From Planctomycetota bacterium (lineage in GTDB: Bacteria > Planctomycetota > UBA1135 > GCA-002686595), in contig SCVU01000701.1 in NCBI GenBank assembly GCA_004296785.1, forward strand, positions 1 to 13,839: a stretch of 13,839 bases of DNA. The letters are read 5' to 3'. Positions 6,700 through 13,838 of the stretch are shown piece by piece. Numbering within the stretch: position 1 is the first letter of the stretch; every line of letters begins with the position of its first letter. The translations under genes were made by a program, and so were the position numbers. The notes under the pieces were generated by a model, which was not told the origin of the DNA, searched no databases, and was given only the letters and a program-made list of their open reading frames with translations.

Positions 6700-7074
6700 T
6701 TGTCCGCCGCAACCGACGCGCAGCAGCTGCGCGCCGCACTCGAACTGTTCGACGCCGGCCGCTACCACGACTCGCACGAGGTGCTCGACGAGCTGTGGGA
6801 GGCGACGAGCGGCCCCGACGCCGATTTCTACAAGGGCCTGATCCAGGCCGCGATCTGCCTGCACCACTGGACCGAGGGCAACCTCGAAGGCGCGCGCAAG
6901 CTGTACACGGGCCACCGCAAGTTCCTCGCGGCGTACTTGCCGGCGCATCTTGGGCTCGACGTCGCCGCGCTGCTCGCCGAGATGCAGCGCGCGCTCGCGC
7001 CGGTGCTGCGCGCCAAATCCGACGCGCGCGTGCCGTTCGATCCGGCTGCGCGGCCGCGCGTGCGGTACGCATAG
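6700..7074 (+). CDS. DUF309 family protein (TTG start)
   Basis: 124 aa, soluble, all-helical. It carries the DUF309 signature: GRYHDSHEVLDELWE (20-34) with the conserved His-Glu pair (26-27), FYKGLIQAAICLHHW (43-57), and GNLEGARKLYTGHRKFLAAY (60-79). The function of the family is not established; the His-Glu pattern suggests a metal or small-ligand site, which is inference. The only start that keeps the full N-terminal helix is TTG at 6700; AAGGG (6687-6691) sits 8 bases before it, inside the end of the HEAT gene, which supports translational coupling. Length is near the family norm as I recall it. It converges on the gene ending at 7109. Confidence 0.8.
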   Translation: MSAATDAQQLRAALELFDAGRYHDSHEVLDELWEATSGPDADFYKGLIQAAICLHHWTEGNLEGARKLYTGHRKFLAAYLPAHLGLDVAALLAEMQRALAPVLRAKSDARVPFDPAARPRVRYA

Positions 7075-7079
7075 CGCGC

Positions 7080-7109
7080 GGCGAGCGCGGCGGCCGCGGA
7101 GCGCGCGCC
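7080..7109. terminator. GC hairpin between convergent genes (weak bidirectional terminator candidate)
   Basis: GGCGAGCGC (7080-7088) faces GCGCGCGCC (7101-7109), eight pairs and one A-G mismatch, around a 12-base loop. There is no T-run on either side, and the far arm touches the stop codon of the minus-strand gene. In sequence this GC-rich, such a stem could be chance. Confidence 0.3.
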
Positions 7110-9538
7110 TACTTGTACAGCGCGATCTCCGTCCAGCCCGTCGTCCCCGCCTCCGCGCCGCCCTTGTCGCGCGCGGCGATCCGCACTTCGAGCTTCGTGA
7201 TCGCGACGCCCTTGCCGAGCGGCACGCGGATCGGCTCGAGCTCGTCCGCCGGCGCCTGCACCTCGAGCGCCTTCTTGTCGTGGTTCACGCGCACCTGCAC
7301 GGTGCGCACCCGATCGAAGCGGCCGAGCTCCGCGTAGCGCGTGCACGCCGGGTGCAGCACGAGCTCGCTCGCGCGCACCGCCTTCTTGAACTCCAGCGTC
7401 AGCGTCGGCTGCTTGTCGTCCCGCGCGCACAACCAGCGCGTCCACTGCCAGCCGTCGGTCACGGCCGCGCCAGGCTGCGCCGCCTGGAGCTCCGAGCTCG
7501 CACTGCCGCTCGACGCCGTCGCGAGCGCGAGGTTCTGCGCGCGCTCGCCGGCGACCTCGAGCATCCACGGCCGCAGCACGCCGTCGACGCGCAGCTTGAT
7601 CGGCTGCGAGCGCAGCTCGACGCTCGTGCCCGCGTCGCCCGCGTCGGCTTTGCGCACGTGCACGACCGCGACGAGCTCGCGCTGGCCCGGTCGGTCGAAC
7701 ACGAGGCTCGTCGCGAGCGGTTCGCCGTCCCAGCGCGCGTCCGCGTCCGCACCGACGCGCGCCAGCACCTCGTCGCCCGAGCGGTACTCGACCGCGACGA
7801 CGCGCACACCCGCCCCGGCGTGCTCGGCGACGACGCGCTCCGCGAAACCCTCGATCCACACCGTGACCGGCCCGCGTCCGCTCGCGCGCAGCTTGACGTC
7901 GGCGTCGGACTGCCGCGGCGCCTTCAACAGCTCGTCGAGCGCGACCGTCCGCGCTGCGCGCGTCGCGCGCTTGAGGAACAGCAGCGCGAAGCACGTGTCC
8001 GACTCGGACTGGCGCACGTGCGCCGGATCGCCGCCCGCCTCCGGCGCGCGCCAGCTGCCGTCGCCGTTCTGCCGCTTCACCAGCCACTCGGCGCCGTCCT
8101 CGTACCACGCGCTCGCGCCGATGCGATCGATCTCGAGCAGTCCGCCGACGCGCTCGATGCCGTAGAGGAAGTACAGGTGCCAGGCCTTGTCGCCGCCGAC
8201 GTCGGCGTTGACGTCGAAGCGCGAGCCGAGCCACGCGAGGCCGAGCTCGATGCCGCGCCGGCTCTTGTCGTTCGGCTGCTGCGGCAGTCGATCGGCGAGC
8301 CCGTTGCGCGCGAGCTTCATCACGCAGATCCCCGCGGCCGTCATCGAGCCCGTCGGCTCGCGCTCGACGAGGTAGCGGAACCCGGCCGCTTCCTGCCGCG
8401 CGCCCTTCGTCGCACCCGTCGTGTTCAGCCGCTCGACCGGCCCGAGGAACGCATCGGCCGCGTCGATGCAGCGCAGCCACGCCTCCTTCGGCACGTCGAG
8501 CCCGGCGCTCTGACACGCGCGCAGCGCGAGCGCCGCGTACTGCGTGCACGACAGATCGGCCTTGTCGTGCACGCCCTCGAAACCGCGCGTGCCGGCGAGC
8601 GCTTCGGGATAACCCCAGCCGCTGTCGCGCTGCCACGAGAGCAGGCGCTCGAGCAGCTGCTGCATCCGCTTCTTGCGCTCCGGCGGCGGATCGACGCCGT
8701 ACGCGAGCAGAGCGAACGACAGGCCGTACGTCTCGCGTGGTTCGATCGAATCGAGGTACGCGTAGCCGCGCCGGATCGACGGATGATCGGCGCGCACGCC
8801 GCAGCGCTGCAGCGCGTACAGCGCGAGCCCGGTCATGCCGGCCGGATAGACGACCTGGTGATTGCCCCACGAGCCGTCGCGCTGCTGCTGGTCGATCAGC
8901 CACTCGACGCCGCGCTCGATGCCGCTGTCGATCGCGGCCTCGATCTTCGCGAGGCGGTCCTCGGGCGCGGGCGGCACGAGCGCGCCGCGCACCTCGAAGC
9001 GATCGAAGCGCAGCTCGCCGTCGCGCGCGACGAGCCCGAAGCGGCCGACCGCGCCGAGCCCCGTGCGGCCCTCGGCGACGAGCGCCGAATCGACGCGCAG
9101 CGAGAGCTTCTCGCCCACGCGCTCGACTTCGACGGTGGCGACGTTGTTCGGCGCGAAGTCGACGGCGACGGGCTTGCCGAGGCTCGCGAACAGCGGCCCG
9201 TTCCACTCGAGCTGCTTCGGCGCGTCGAGCACGAGCTGGCTCTCGCCGAGCACGAGCGCGCTGCCCTGGCGGCGCCGGTCCGCGACGAACACGCGCGCGC
9301 GCACGAGGAAGTCGCCGGCGCCGAGCTCGTCGATCGCGATCGCCGCGCCGCCGCGCAGTTGGATGCCGAGCGCCTCGGGCTTCCACGGCTGGCCGCGCGC
9401 GACGAGGCCGGGAGCGCGGCGGCCCTCGCTCAGCACGCGCAGTTCGCCGGACTTCGCCTGCGCGGGCGCCGCGCTCGCGAACGCGCACGCGGCGAACGAC
9501 GCCGCGAGCACCCTCGCGATCAGAACGGCAACCCTCAT
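7109..9538 (-). CDS. Secreted squalene-cyclase/prenyltransferase-repeat protein with discoidin-like C-terminus
   Basis: 809 aa. Residues 1-28 are a Sec signal peptide (basic MRV, hydrophobic core, cut near APAQA-K). About 30-187 is a beta-rich region (GDFLVRARVFV, RFGLVARDGELRFDRFEVRG) like the sandwich domains of DUF1080 proteins. About 200-525 holds alpha/alpha-barrel repeats with QW-like motifs QQQRDGSWG (217-225), WQRDSGWGYP (302-311) and RQNGDGSW (489-496), plus KADLSCTQYAALALRA (326-341). No DxDD acid of real squalene cyclases is visible, so terpene cyclisation is unlikely. About 669-809 resembles F5/8 type C (discoidin) carbohydrate-binding domains: NLALATASS, VTDGW, LTLEFKKAVRASELVLHP. 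The ATG at 9538 was chosen because it begins the signal peptide; the open frame runs 18 codons further up to 9592. Function unknown; probably a cell-surface or periplasmic binding protein. Confidence 0.8.
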   Translation of the reverse strand: MRVAVLIARVLAASFAACAFASAAPAQAKSGELRVLSEGRRAPGLVARGQPWKPEALGIQLRGGAAIAIDELGAGDFLVRARVFVADRRRQGSALVLGESQLVLDAPKQLEWNGPLFASLGKPVAVDFAPNNVATVEVERVGEKLSLRVDSALVAEGRTGLGAVGRFGLVARDGELRFDRFEVRGALVPPAPEDRLAKIEAAIDSGIERGVEWLIDQQQRDGSWGNHQVVYPAGMTGLALYALQRCGVRADHPSIRRGYAYLDSIEPRETYGLSFALLAYGVDPPPERKKRMQQLLERLLSWQRDSGWGYPEALAGTRGFEGVHDKADLSCTQYAALALRACQSAGLDVPKEAWLRCIDAADAFLGPVERLNTTGATKGARQEAAGFRYLVEREPTGSMTAAGICVMKLARNGLADRLPQQPNDKSRRGIELGLAWLGSRFDVNADVGGDKAWHLYFLYGIERVGGLLEIDRIGASAWYEDGAEWLVKRQNGDGSWRAPEAGGDPAHVRQSESDTCFALLFLKRATRAARTVALDELLKAPRQSDADVKLRASGRGPVTVWIEGFAERVVAEHAGAGVRVVAVEYRSGDEVLARVGADADARWDGEPLATSLVFDRPGQRELVAVVHVRKADAGDAGTSVELRSQPIKLRVDGVLRPWMLEVAGERAQNLALATASSGSASSELQAAQPGAAVTDGWQWTRWLCARDDKQPTLTLEFKKAVRASELVLHPACTRYAELGRFDRVRTVQVRVNHDKKALEVQAPADELEPIRVPLGKGVAITKLEVRIAARDKGGAEAGTTGWTEIALYK

Positions 9539-9572
9539 GCGTGCGATCGAACCCTCGCGACTGATCAGAACG
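9510..9572. repeat. Imperfect direct repeat straddling the start of the squalene-cyclase-repeat gene
   Basis: Copy 1 (9510-9527) and copy 2 (9551-9572) share ACCCTCGCGA followed by TCAGAACG; copy 2 has four extra bases (CTGA) between them. Copy 1 lies inside the signal-peptide codons of the minus-strand gene and copy 2 in its leader, so the repeat brackets the start codon. Confidence 0.6.
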
Positions 9573-9610
9573 CCGCGCGGGCGATCCGACAAGGGCCGGC
9601 CACTCGACCG

Positions 9611-9624
9611 GCGCGGCGCCGCGC
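9611..9624. other. Perfect 14-bp GC palindrome upstream of the small membrane gene
   Basis: GCGCGGCGCCGCGC equals its own reverse complement. It ends 6 bases before the ATG at 9631, in the 92-base gap between divergent genes. It may be an operator or a chance product of GC-rich sequence. No clear -35/-10 pair was seen in this gap. Confidence 0.3.
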
Positions 9625-9630
9625 GGCACG

Positions 9631-10032
9631 ATGACAGGTGAAATGGCCGAGCTCGTGCGAGACGCCCGTGCGAATCCCGGCGCGAGCCAGGCGTGGCGCG
9701 AGTGGCGCGCGTTCGCGGTCGCGAGCAGCGCGATCGCCGTCGCGTTCGTGATCGCGAGCGCGCTGCGCAAGCCGAACGGGTGGCACAACGGCGCGACGCT
9801 CGCCGCGATCCTGCTCGTGCCGTCGCTCGCGCTCGGCTGGCTCGCGTGCTGGATCGCGCGGCGCAGCTGGCCAGCGCTCGTGCGCTGGCCGCTCGCGCTC
9901 GCGCTCGGCTACCACGCGCTGTTCGGACCGGCGCTGATGTTGGCGCAGGCCATCGATCCGGTCACGCGCAACGACGACGTCGTGCTGCGCGCGTGGCCGC
10001 ACGTCGTGCACTTCATCAACTCGTTCGAATAG
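9631..10032 (+). CDS. Small membrane protein, unknown function
   Basis: 133 aa from the ATG at 9631. Three hydrophobic segments are visible at about 27-45 (AFAVASSAIAVAFVIASAL), 53-75 (AAILLVPSLALGWLACWIA) and 85-107 (LALALGYHALFGPALMLA), separated by short basic loops (LRKPNGW, RRSW), with a polar C-terminus. I recognise no family. A second in-frame ATG at 9643 has AGG (9636-9638) four bases upstream and may be the real start, giving 129 aa; the 9631 ATG has no ribosome site. Reality is supported by the alternation of hydrophobic helices and charged loops and by GC-ending codons like its neighbours. It is the only + strand gene in the right half, between two minus-strand genes. Confidence 0.65.
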   Translation: MTGEMAELVRDARANPGASQAWREWRAFAVASSAIAVAFVIASALRKPNGWHNGATLAAILLVPSLALGWLACWIARRSWPALVRWPLALALGYHALFGPALMLAQAIDPVTRNDDVVLRAWPHVVHFINSFE

Positions 10033-10035
10033 CCG

Positions 10036-10058
10036 CGGGCGAGGTCGGCGCTCGCCCG
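10036..10058. terminator. Hairpin between convergent membrane-protein and DUF1080 genes
   Basis: CGGGCGAG (10036-10043) and CTCGCCCG (10051-10058) pair perfectly over 8 bp with a 7-base loop, 4 bases after the stop of the membrane gene and 16 bases before the stop of the opposing gene. The position fits a bidirectional terminator, but there is no T-run. Confidence 0.45.
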
Positions 10059-10074
10059 ATCAGAACGTCGCGCA

Positions 10075-12717
10075 TCACGGCAGCTCGCGGATCTCGAGCT
10101 TCGCGCACTGCACGACGGAGCCCTCGTGGTGCTGCTGCAGCGCGATGTGCCCGCTCGCGTGCTTGCGCTCCTTGTCGACGTAGTCGTTGACGAGCACGCC
10201 CTCGGTCCAGATCCGCACGCGCGTTCCGTCCGCGACTTCCTCGCAGCGCACGCGGTACTCGAACCACGCGTTTGCCGCCATGAGCGCAGTCTTCAGCGGC
10301 GCGAGGTTGTACAGGCTGCCCGTCTTCTGCGGATCGGGGAACGACGCGTTGATCTGCGCCTCGTAGCCGTCCGGCCAGCCCTCGCCCTTCGTGGCGCGGA
10401 AGTAGAGGCCCGAGTTGCTGCCTTCTTCGATCTTGATCTGCGCGCGCAACTCGAAGTTCTTGTAGTCACCGCGCGGGCTGAACAAGTGGCTGCGCTTGCC
10501 GCCGCTCGTGATCACGCCGTCCTCGATCGTCCACGTGCCGCCTTCGGACGCGTACCAGCCGTCGAGGCTCTCGCCGTCGAAGATCGGCGTCCAGCCCACG
10601 TCGTCCTTCGGCGGGTTCATCGGCAGCGCGCGGATACCGCCGAGCGCGACCTGGCCGCTCGCCATGCGGAATGCGACGGGTGCGAGCGCGCGCTCGACGC
10701 CCGCGACGCCGCGACTGGGACCGGCGAGCTCGACGTTCTCGAGCAACGGAGTCTCGTCGACGGCGAGCTTGACGATGCGCGCGTTCTTCACCTTGCGCCC
10801 GTTCTCGAACCTCGCGGCCTCGTACACGACGTCGATCGCGTGCTCCTGACCCGCGCCCTTGTACACGCGCAGCTCGGGCAGTCGATCGGCCGCCTCGCTC
10901 GCGCCGAGCACCGCGCCGCAGCGCTTGCCGTCGGGCGTGTCGAGGAACTGCACCTCGTGCGCGCCGCCGAGCACGAGCCGCAGATCCGCGGCCTCGGTCA
11001 GCGTGAACTCCGCGTGGAACGCGTAGTCGCCGAACTCGGGCTTCGACTCGAACGGACCCGCGCTCGGATCGACGCTGACGAGCGCGCCCATGCCGTCGCT
11101 GATCGCGAAGCGCGTCGGGTTCGCCGGCTCGTACATCGCGTCGCACAGTCTCCAACCGTCGTGCTTCCACAGCGCGGTCGCGTCGTCCCAGCACAGCCGC
11201 AGCCAGCCGAGCTGCTCGGGATTGCGACCGATCGGCGGCGGCACGATGCGCGCGATCGGCGTCGTCGTCGCAGGGCCGTCGGGCAACTGGTTGATCGTGG
11301 TGTTGAACTCCTCGTGCAACAGCGGCGTGCCGTCCTCGGCGACGAGCCCGCTCAGGATCACGCGCGCGCAGCGGCCGGCTTCGAGCCCGTCGACCGCGAC
11401 CCGCAGCGAGCGACGATCGGCGCCGAGCTCGACGGACTTCACGACGAGCTTCTTGTGGTCGCGCTCCGGCGAACCGTACTGCCACCAGTAGTCGTAGTGG
11501 TACTGCATCGCCACCGCGCTCTCGTCGCTCGCGCGCCAACTCGCCGCGACCGGCTTCGTCAACTTCACGTCGAAGCCATCGCTGCGCAGATGCACGCGCT
11601 CGATGTCGAACGGCAGCTTGCCCGTGTACCGCACGCGCCCGACGCCGTGGCTCGGCGGAAAACCGCCCCAGCCGCGATTCGTGAAGCCGCACATCAACGT
11701 GCCGTCGCTCGCCTGCAGCACGCGATTGACCGAGCCGATGCGCTGGCGGTGCAGGAACACCGTGCCCTGGTACGCGCCTTTCACCTTCTCGGTCTGCACG
11801 CGCAGCACCATGCCGTTCGTCAGCTCGGCGACGAACATCTGGTCCCAGTAGGGGCCGAACTTCCCCTCGCTCGTGTCCCACACCATGTTGCCCGCCGAGC
11901 GCGACCACTTGTACGGGAACCACACGACGGGCGCTTCGCGCGGGACCGCGGTCGGCTCGTGCTGACTCGGCGTGACCTTCGCGTCCTTGTACTCGCTCGT
12001 CCACGCGAGGCCGGCCGGGTGTCCGTAGAACTTGCCCTTCTGCACGTGGTACAGCGGGCCCGCGGGTTCCCAATCACCTTGGTTGTCGGTGACGAACAGC
12101 TCGCCGTCCGGGCTCATGTTGATGCCATTCGGCGAGCGGAAGCCGGTCGCGAACGGAGTCACCGCGCCGCTCGGCGCGACTTGCAGAACCCAGCCGCGAT
12201 ACGGAACGGTCGACGAGCCGAGCCACCACGTCTTGTCGAAGAAGCTGACGTTCAGCGAGATGTAGAAGTTGCCCGCTGCGTCGCGCGGCAGGCCGTACGC
12301 GAATTCGTGGTAGTTGCCCGACAAGCCCCAGCCGTCGCTGAGGGTGTCGATGCGGTCGCAGCGGCCGTCGTTGTCGACGTCGACAAGGCGCGAGATCTCG
12401 CTGCGCTGCACGATGTGGATCTGGCCGTCGACGACCTTGAGGCCGAGGCCTTCGTTCAGGCCTTCGGCGAAGAGCGTGAACTTCGCATCCTTCGGATCCT
12501 TCGCGAGCGGGTTGTCGACGAGCCACACCTGTCCACGCCGTGTCGACAGCGCGAGGCGCCCATCCGGCAAGAAGTCCATCCCCCCCACTTCGAGGATCGC
12601 GCCCTCGGGCGGCGTCAGATAGTCGACCGCGTACGAGTCTGCTTCGGTCGGAGCTTGAGCGACGACGGATAGCTCGCCGATCAGAAACGCCAGGAAGAGC
12701 AAGGCCAGTCGCTTCAC
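10075..12717 (-). CDS. Exported glucose/sorbosone-dehydrogenase-like propeller fused to DUF1080 (3-keto-disaccharide hydrolase) domains
   Basis: 880 aa. Residues 1-21 are a Sec signal peptide (MKR, hydrophobic core, VVAQ-A). About 35-365 is a beta-propeller of the sorbosone/PQQ-dehydrogenase-like type: GGMDFLPDGRLALSTRRGQV (45-64), DVDNDGRCD (113-121, Ca-loop-like), NGINMSPDGELFVTDNQGDW (197-216). A linker region follows. About 530-697 looks like a degenerate DUF1080-type sandwich (FGDYAFHAEFTLTEAADLRL), and 708-880 is an intact one: WTPIFDGESLDGW (709-721), WTIEDGVI, DYKNFELRAQIKIEEGSNSG (751-770), YEAQI, and a VQCAKLEIREL end. DUF1080 proteins include 3-keto-glycoside hydrolases, so a sugar-processing role is likely; the substrate is not readable. 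Start is GTG at 12717, with GGAGG (12724-12728) 6 bases upstream, overlapping the cytochrome stop as GTGA. Confidence 0.87.
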   Translation of the reverse strand: MKRLALLFLAFLIGELSVVAQAPTEADSYAVDYLTPPEGAILEVGGMDFLPDGRLALSTRRGQVWLVDNPLAKDPKDAKFTLFAEGLNEGLGLKVVDGQIHIVQRSEISRLVDVDNDGRCDRIDTLSDGWGLSGNYHEFAYGLPRDAAGNFYISLNVSFFDKTWWLGSSTVPYRGWVLQVAPSGAVTPFATGFRSPNGINMSPDGELFVTDNQGDWEPAGPLYHVQKGKFYGHPAGLAWTSEYKDAKVTPSQHEPTAVPREAPVVWFPYKWSRSAGNMVWDTSEGKFGPYWDQMFVAELTNGMVLRVQTEKVKGAYQGTVFLHRQRIGSVNRVLQASDGTLMCGFTNRGWGGFPPSHGVGRVRYTGKLPFDIERVHLRSDGFDVKLTKPVAASWRASDESAVAMQYHYDYWWQYGSPERDHKKLVVKSVELGADRRSLRVAVDGLEAGRCARVILSGLVAEDGTPLLHEEFNTTINQLPDGPATTTPIARIVPPPIGRNPEQLGWLRLCWDDATALWKHDGWRLCDAMYEPANPTRFAISDGMGALVSVDPSAGPFESKPEFGDYAFHAEFTLTEAADLRLVLGGAHEVQFLDTPDGKRCGAVLGASEAADRLPELRVYKGAGQEHAIDVVYEAARFENGRKVKNARIVKLAVDETPLLENVELAGPSRGVAGVERALAPVAFRMASGQVALGGIRALPMNPPKDDVGWTPIFDGESLDGWYASEGGTWTIEDGVITSGGKRSHLFSPRGDYKNFELRAQIKIEEGSNSGLYFRATKGEGWPDGYEAQINASFPDPQKTGSLYNLAPLKTALMAANAWFEYRVRCEEVADGTRVRIWTEGVLVNDYVDKERKHASGHIALQQHHEGSVVQCAKLEIRELP

Positions 12718-13838
12718 CGAACACCTCCGCTCGTCATCGACTTCACTTCATCGCTCCAGCGTTTCGCGATGTCGTCGTTCCACACGGGTACGAGCAGAGT
12801 GAGCGTGTTGACTTCGCGCGTCGAGTGCGGCGCGACGACGAAGTCGAAGTGGTATCCGGCTTCGCCGGCCCCGTCGCCTTCGCCCGCAACTGGTGACCAC
12901 CAAGCGTCGACGACACTCCCCCCTCCTTCGATCAGACGGCGCATCGACATTGCGCTGTCGGGCACGGACTCGACGTTCTTGCGGTCCTTGACGAGCTGCA
13001 CGTCCAACGCCGTGACGTTCTCGATTCCGAGCACAGCATCCGTGAGATTCTCGACCACTAGCCTCCTCCGCCATCCGCTACCAACGGACGAGCTCGCCGG
13101 GCGCATCGTCTCGGCGACGCGAGCGACCGGCTTGGTGGTTGCTCCGCGCGCGGGCGCCAGTTCGAACTCAACAGCCGCGTCGCTGCCCAGCACTCGTGAG
13201 CCGAGGAACCGCGCGGTGCAGCGCACGCCCATCCCGTACTCGTCGCGAACGAAGAACGACTGCTCTGGTGTGCCGCGTCCGAAGCTGGCGACCAGCTTGC
13301 CGAGCGGTTTGAGCTGCGTGCCACCGCGGCCCATCCAGTCGGTGCGCTCGGCGAACTCGCCTTGGTAGACGGCGATCAGGCGCAGGTCGTCGGTGCGGTA
13401 CGCGAACGTGAAGCCGTCGGGCGTCCCGACGAGCAATCCGCGCGGAATCTCCTCGCCGCCCTCGACGATCGGCGGCAACTTGCCGCGCGCGACGAGCGCG
13501 CGATCGCTCACCACCATCACGCGATCGGGACTCTCGGTCGGCATGTCCTGCGGCCCGAGCTCGATCACGTACTTCGCGAGCGCGATTCGCTGCTCCTCGG
13601 AGAGCGACGTTCCGAAGCTCGGCATCACCGAACCCGGGATCCCGTACGCGAGCGTCTTCGCGATCGCGTCCGGCGTGTTCCCGTACGAGAAACCGCCATC
13701 CTTGAACGACCGCGCCGGCCGATCGAGCTTCGTCGTCCCGTTCCCGTCGCCCGTCGCGCCGTGACAGGCCGCGCAGAACGTCGCGAAGAGCCCGCGCGTC
13801 TCGGCTGAGGCGCTCGCAGGCGCCGCGTCGGAAGCGAC
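12714..13838 (-). CDS. c-type cytochrome with large C-terminal extension, 5' end cut by window edge
   Basis: 374 residues visible from the first whole codon (13836-13838); the N-terminus and any signal peptide lie outside. An Ala/Ser-rich linker (1-13) leads to FCAACHG (21-27), the heme c attachment site with His26 as axial ligand. GDGNG (30-34) follows, and SVMPSFG (70-76) supplies Met72 as the probable second ligand; LSEEQRIALAKYVIEL closes the class I cytochrome fold near residue 95. The remaining 280 residues contain FAYRTDDLRLIAVYQGEF and DWMGRGG (about 167-173). This resembles a beta-rich region I recall following heme domains in planctomycetal oxidoreductases; its function is unknown. 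The stop overlaps the GTG of the propeller/DUF1080 gene, so the two are likely co-translated, and the cytochrome may accept electrons from that partner. Confidence 0.85.
   Translation of the reverse strand, partial: VASDAAPASASAETRGLFATFCAACHGATGDGNGTTKLDRPARSFKDGGFSYGNTPDAIAKTLAYGIPGSVMPSFGTSLSEEQRIALAKYVIELGPQDMPTESPDRVMVVSDRALVARGKLPPIVEGGEEIPRGLLVGTPDGFTFAYRTDDLRLIAVYQGEFAERTDWMGRGGTQLKPLGKLVASFGRGTPEQSFFVRDEYGMGVRCTARFLGSRVLGSDAAVEFELAPARGATTKPVARVAETMRPASSSVGSGWRRRLVVENLTDAVLGIENVTALDVQLVKDRKNVESVPDSAMSMRRLIEGGGSVVDAWWSPVAGEGDGAGEAGYHFDFVVAPHSTREVNTLTLLVPVWNDDIAKRWSDEVKSMTSGGVR
12724..12728 (-). promoter_or_regulatory. Shine-Dalgarno GGAGG for the propeller/DUF1080 gene
   Basis: On the minus strand GGAGG lies 6 bases before the GTG at 12717, inside the end of the cytochrome gene. 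It is the best ribosome site in the window and fixes a non-ATG start with a 4-base overlap. Confidence 0.75.

Noticed and set aside
9539..9592. 18-residue extension of the squalene-cyclase-repeat protein
   Set aside because: It would place acidic and basic residues before the signal peptide; the ATG at 9538 starts a textbook Sec signal.
6828..9788. 986-codon minus-strand open frame across the squalene-cyclase-repeat gene and the DUF309 gene
   Set aside because: Arg/Ala-rich nonsense in another frame; the 7109-9538 frame has a signal peptide and domain motifs.
10126..12672. 848-codon + strand open frame opposite the propeller/DUF1080 gene
   Set aside because: Arg/Val/His-rich shadow with no motif; the minus-strand frame is clearly the gene.
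12679..12689. Fourth GATCAGAA-like copy
   Set aside because: It carries an extra A and lies in signal-peptide codons for Leu-Ile, so codon-driven chance explains it.
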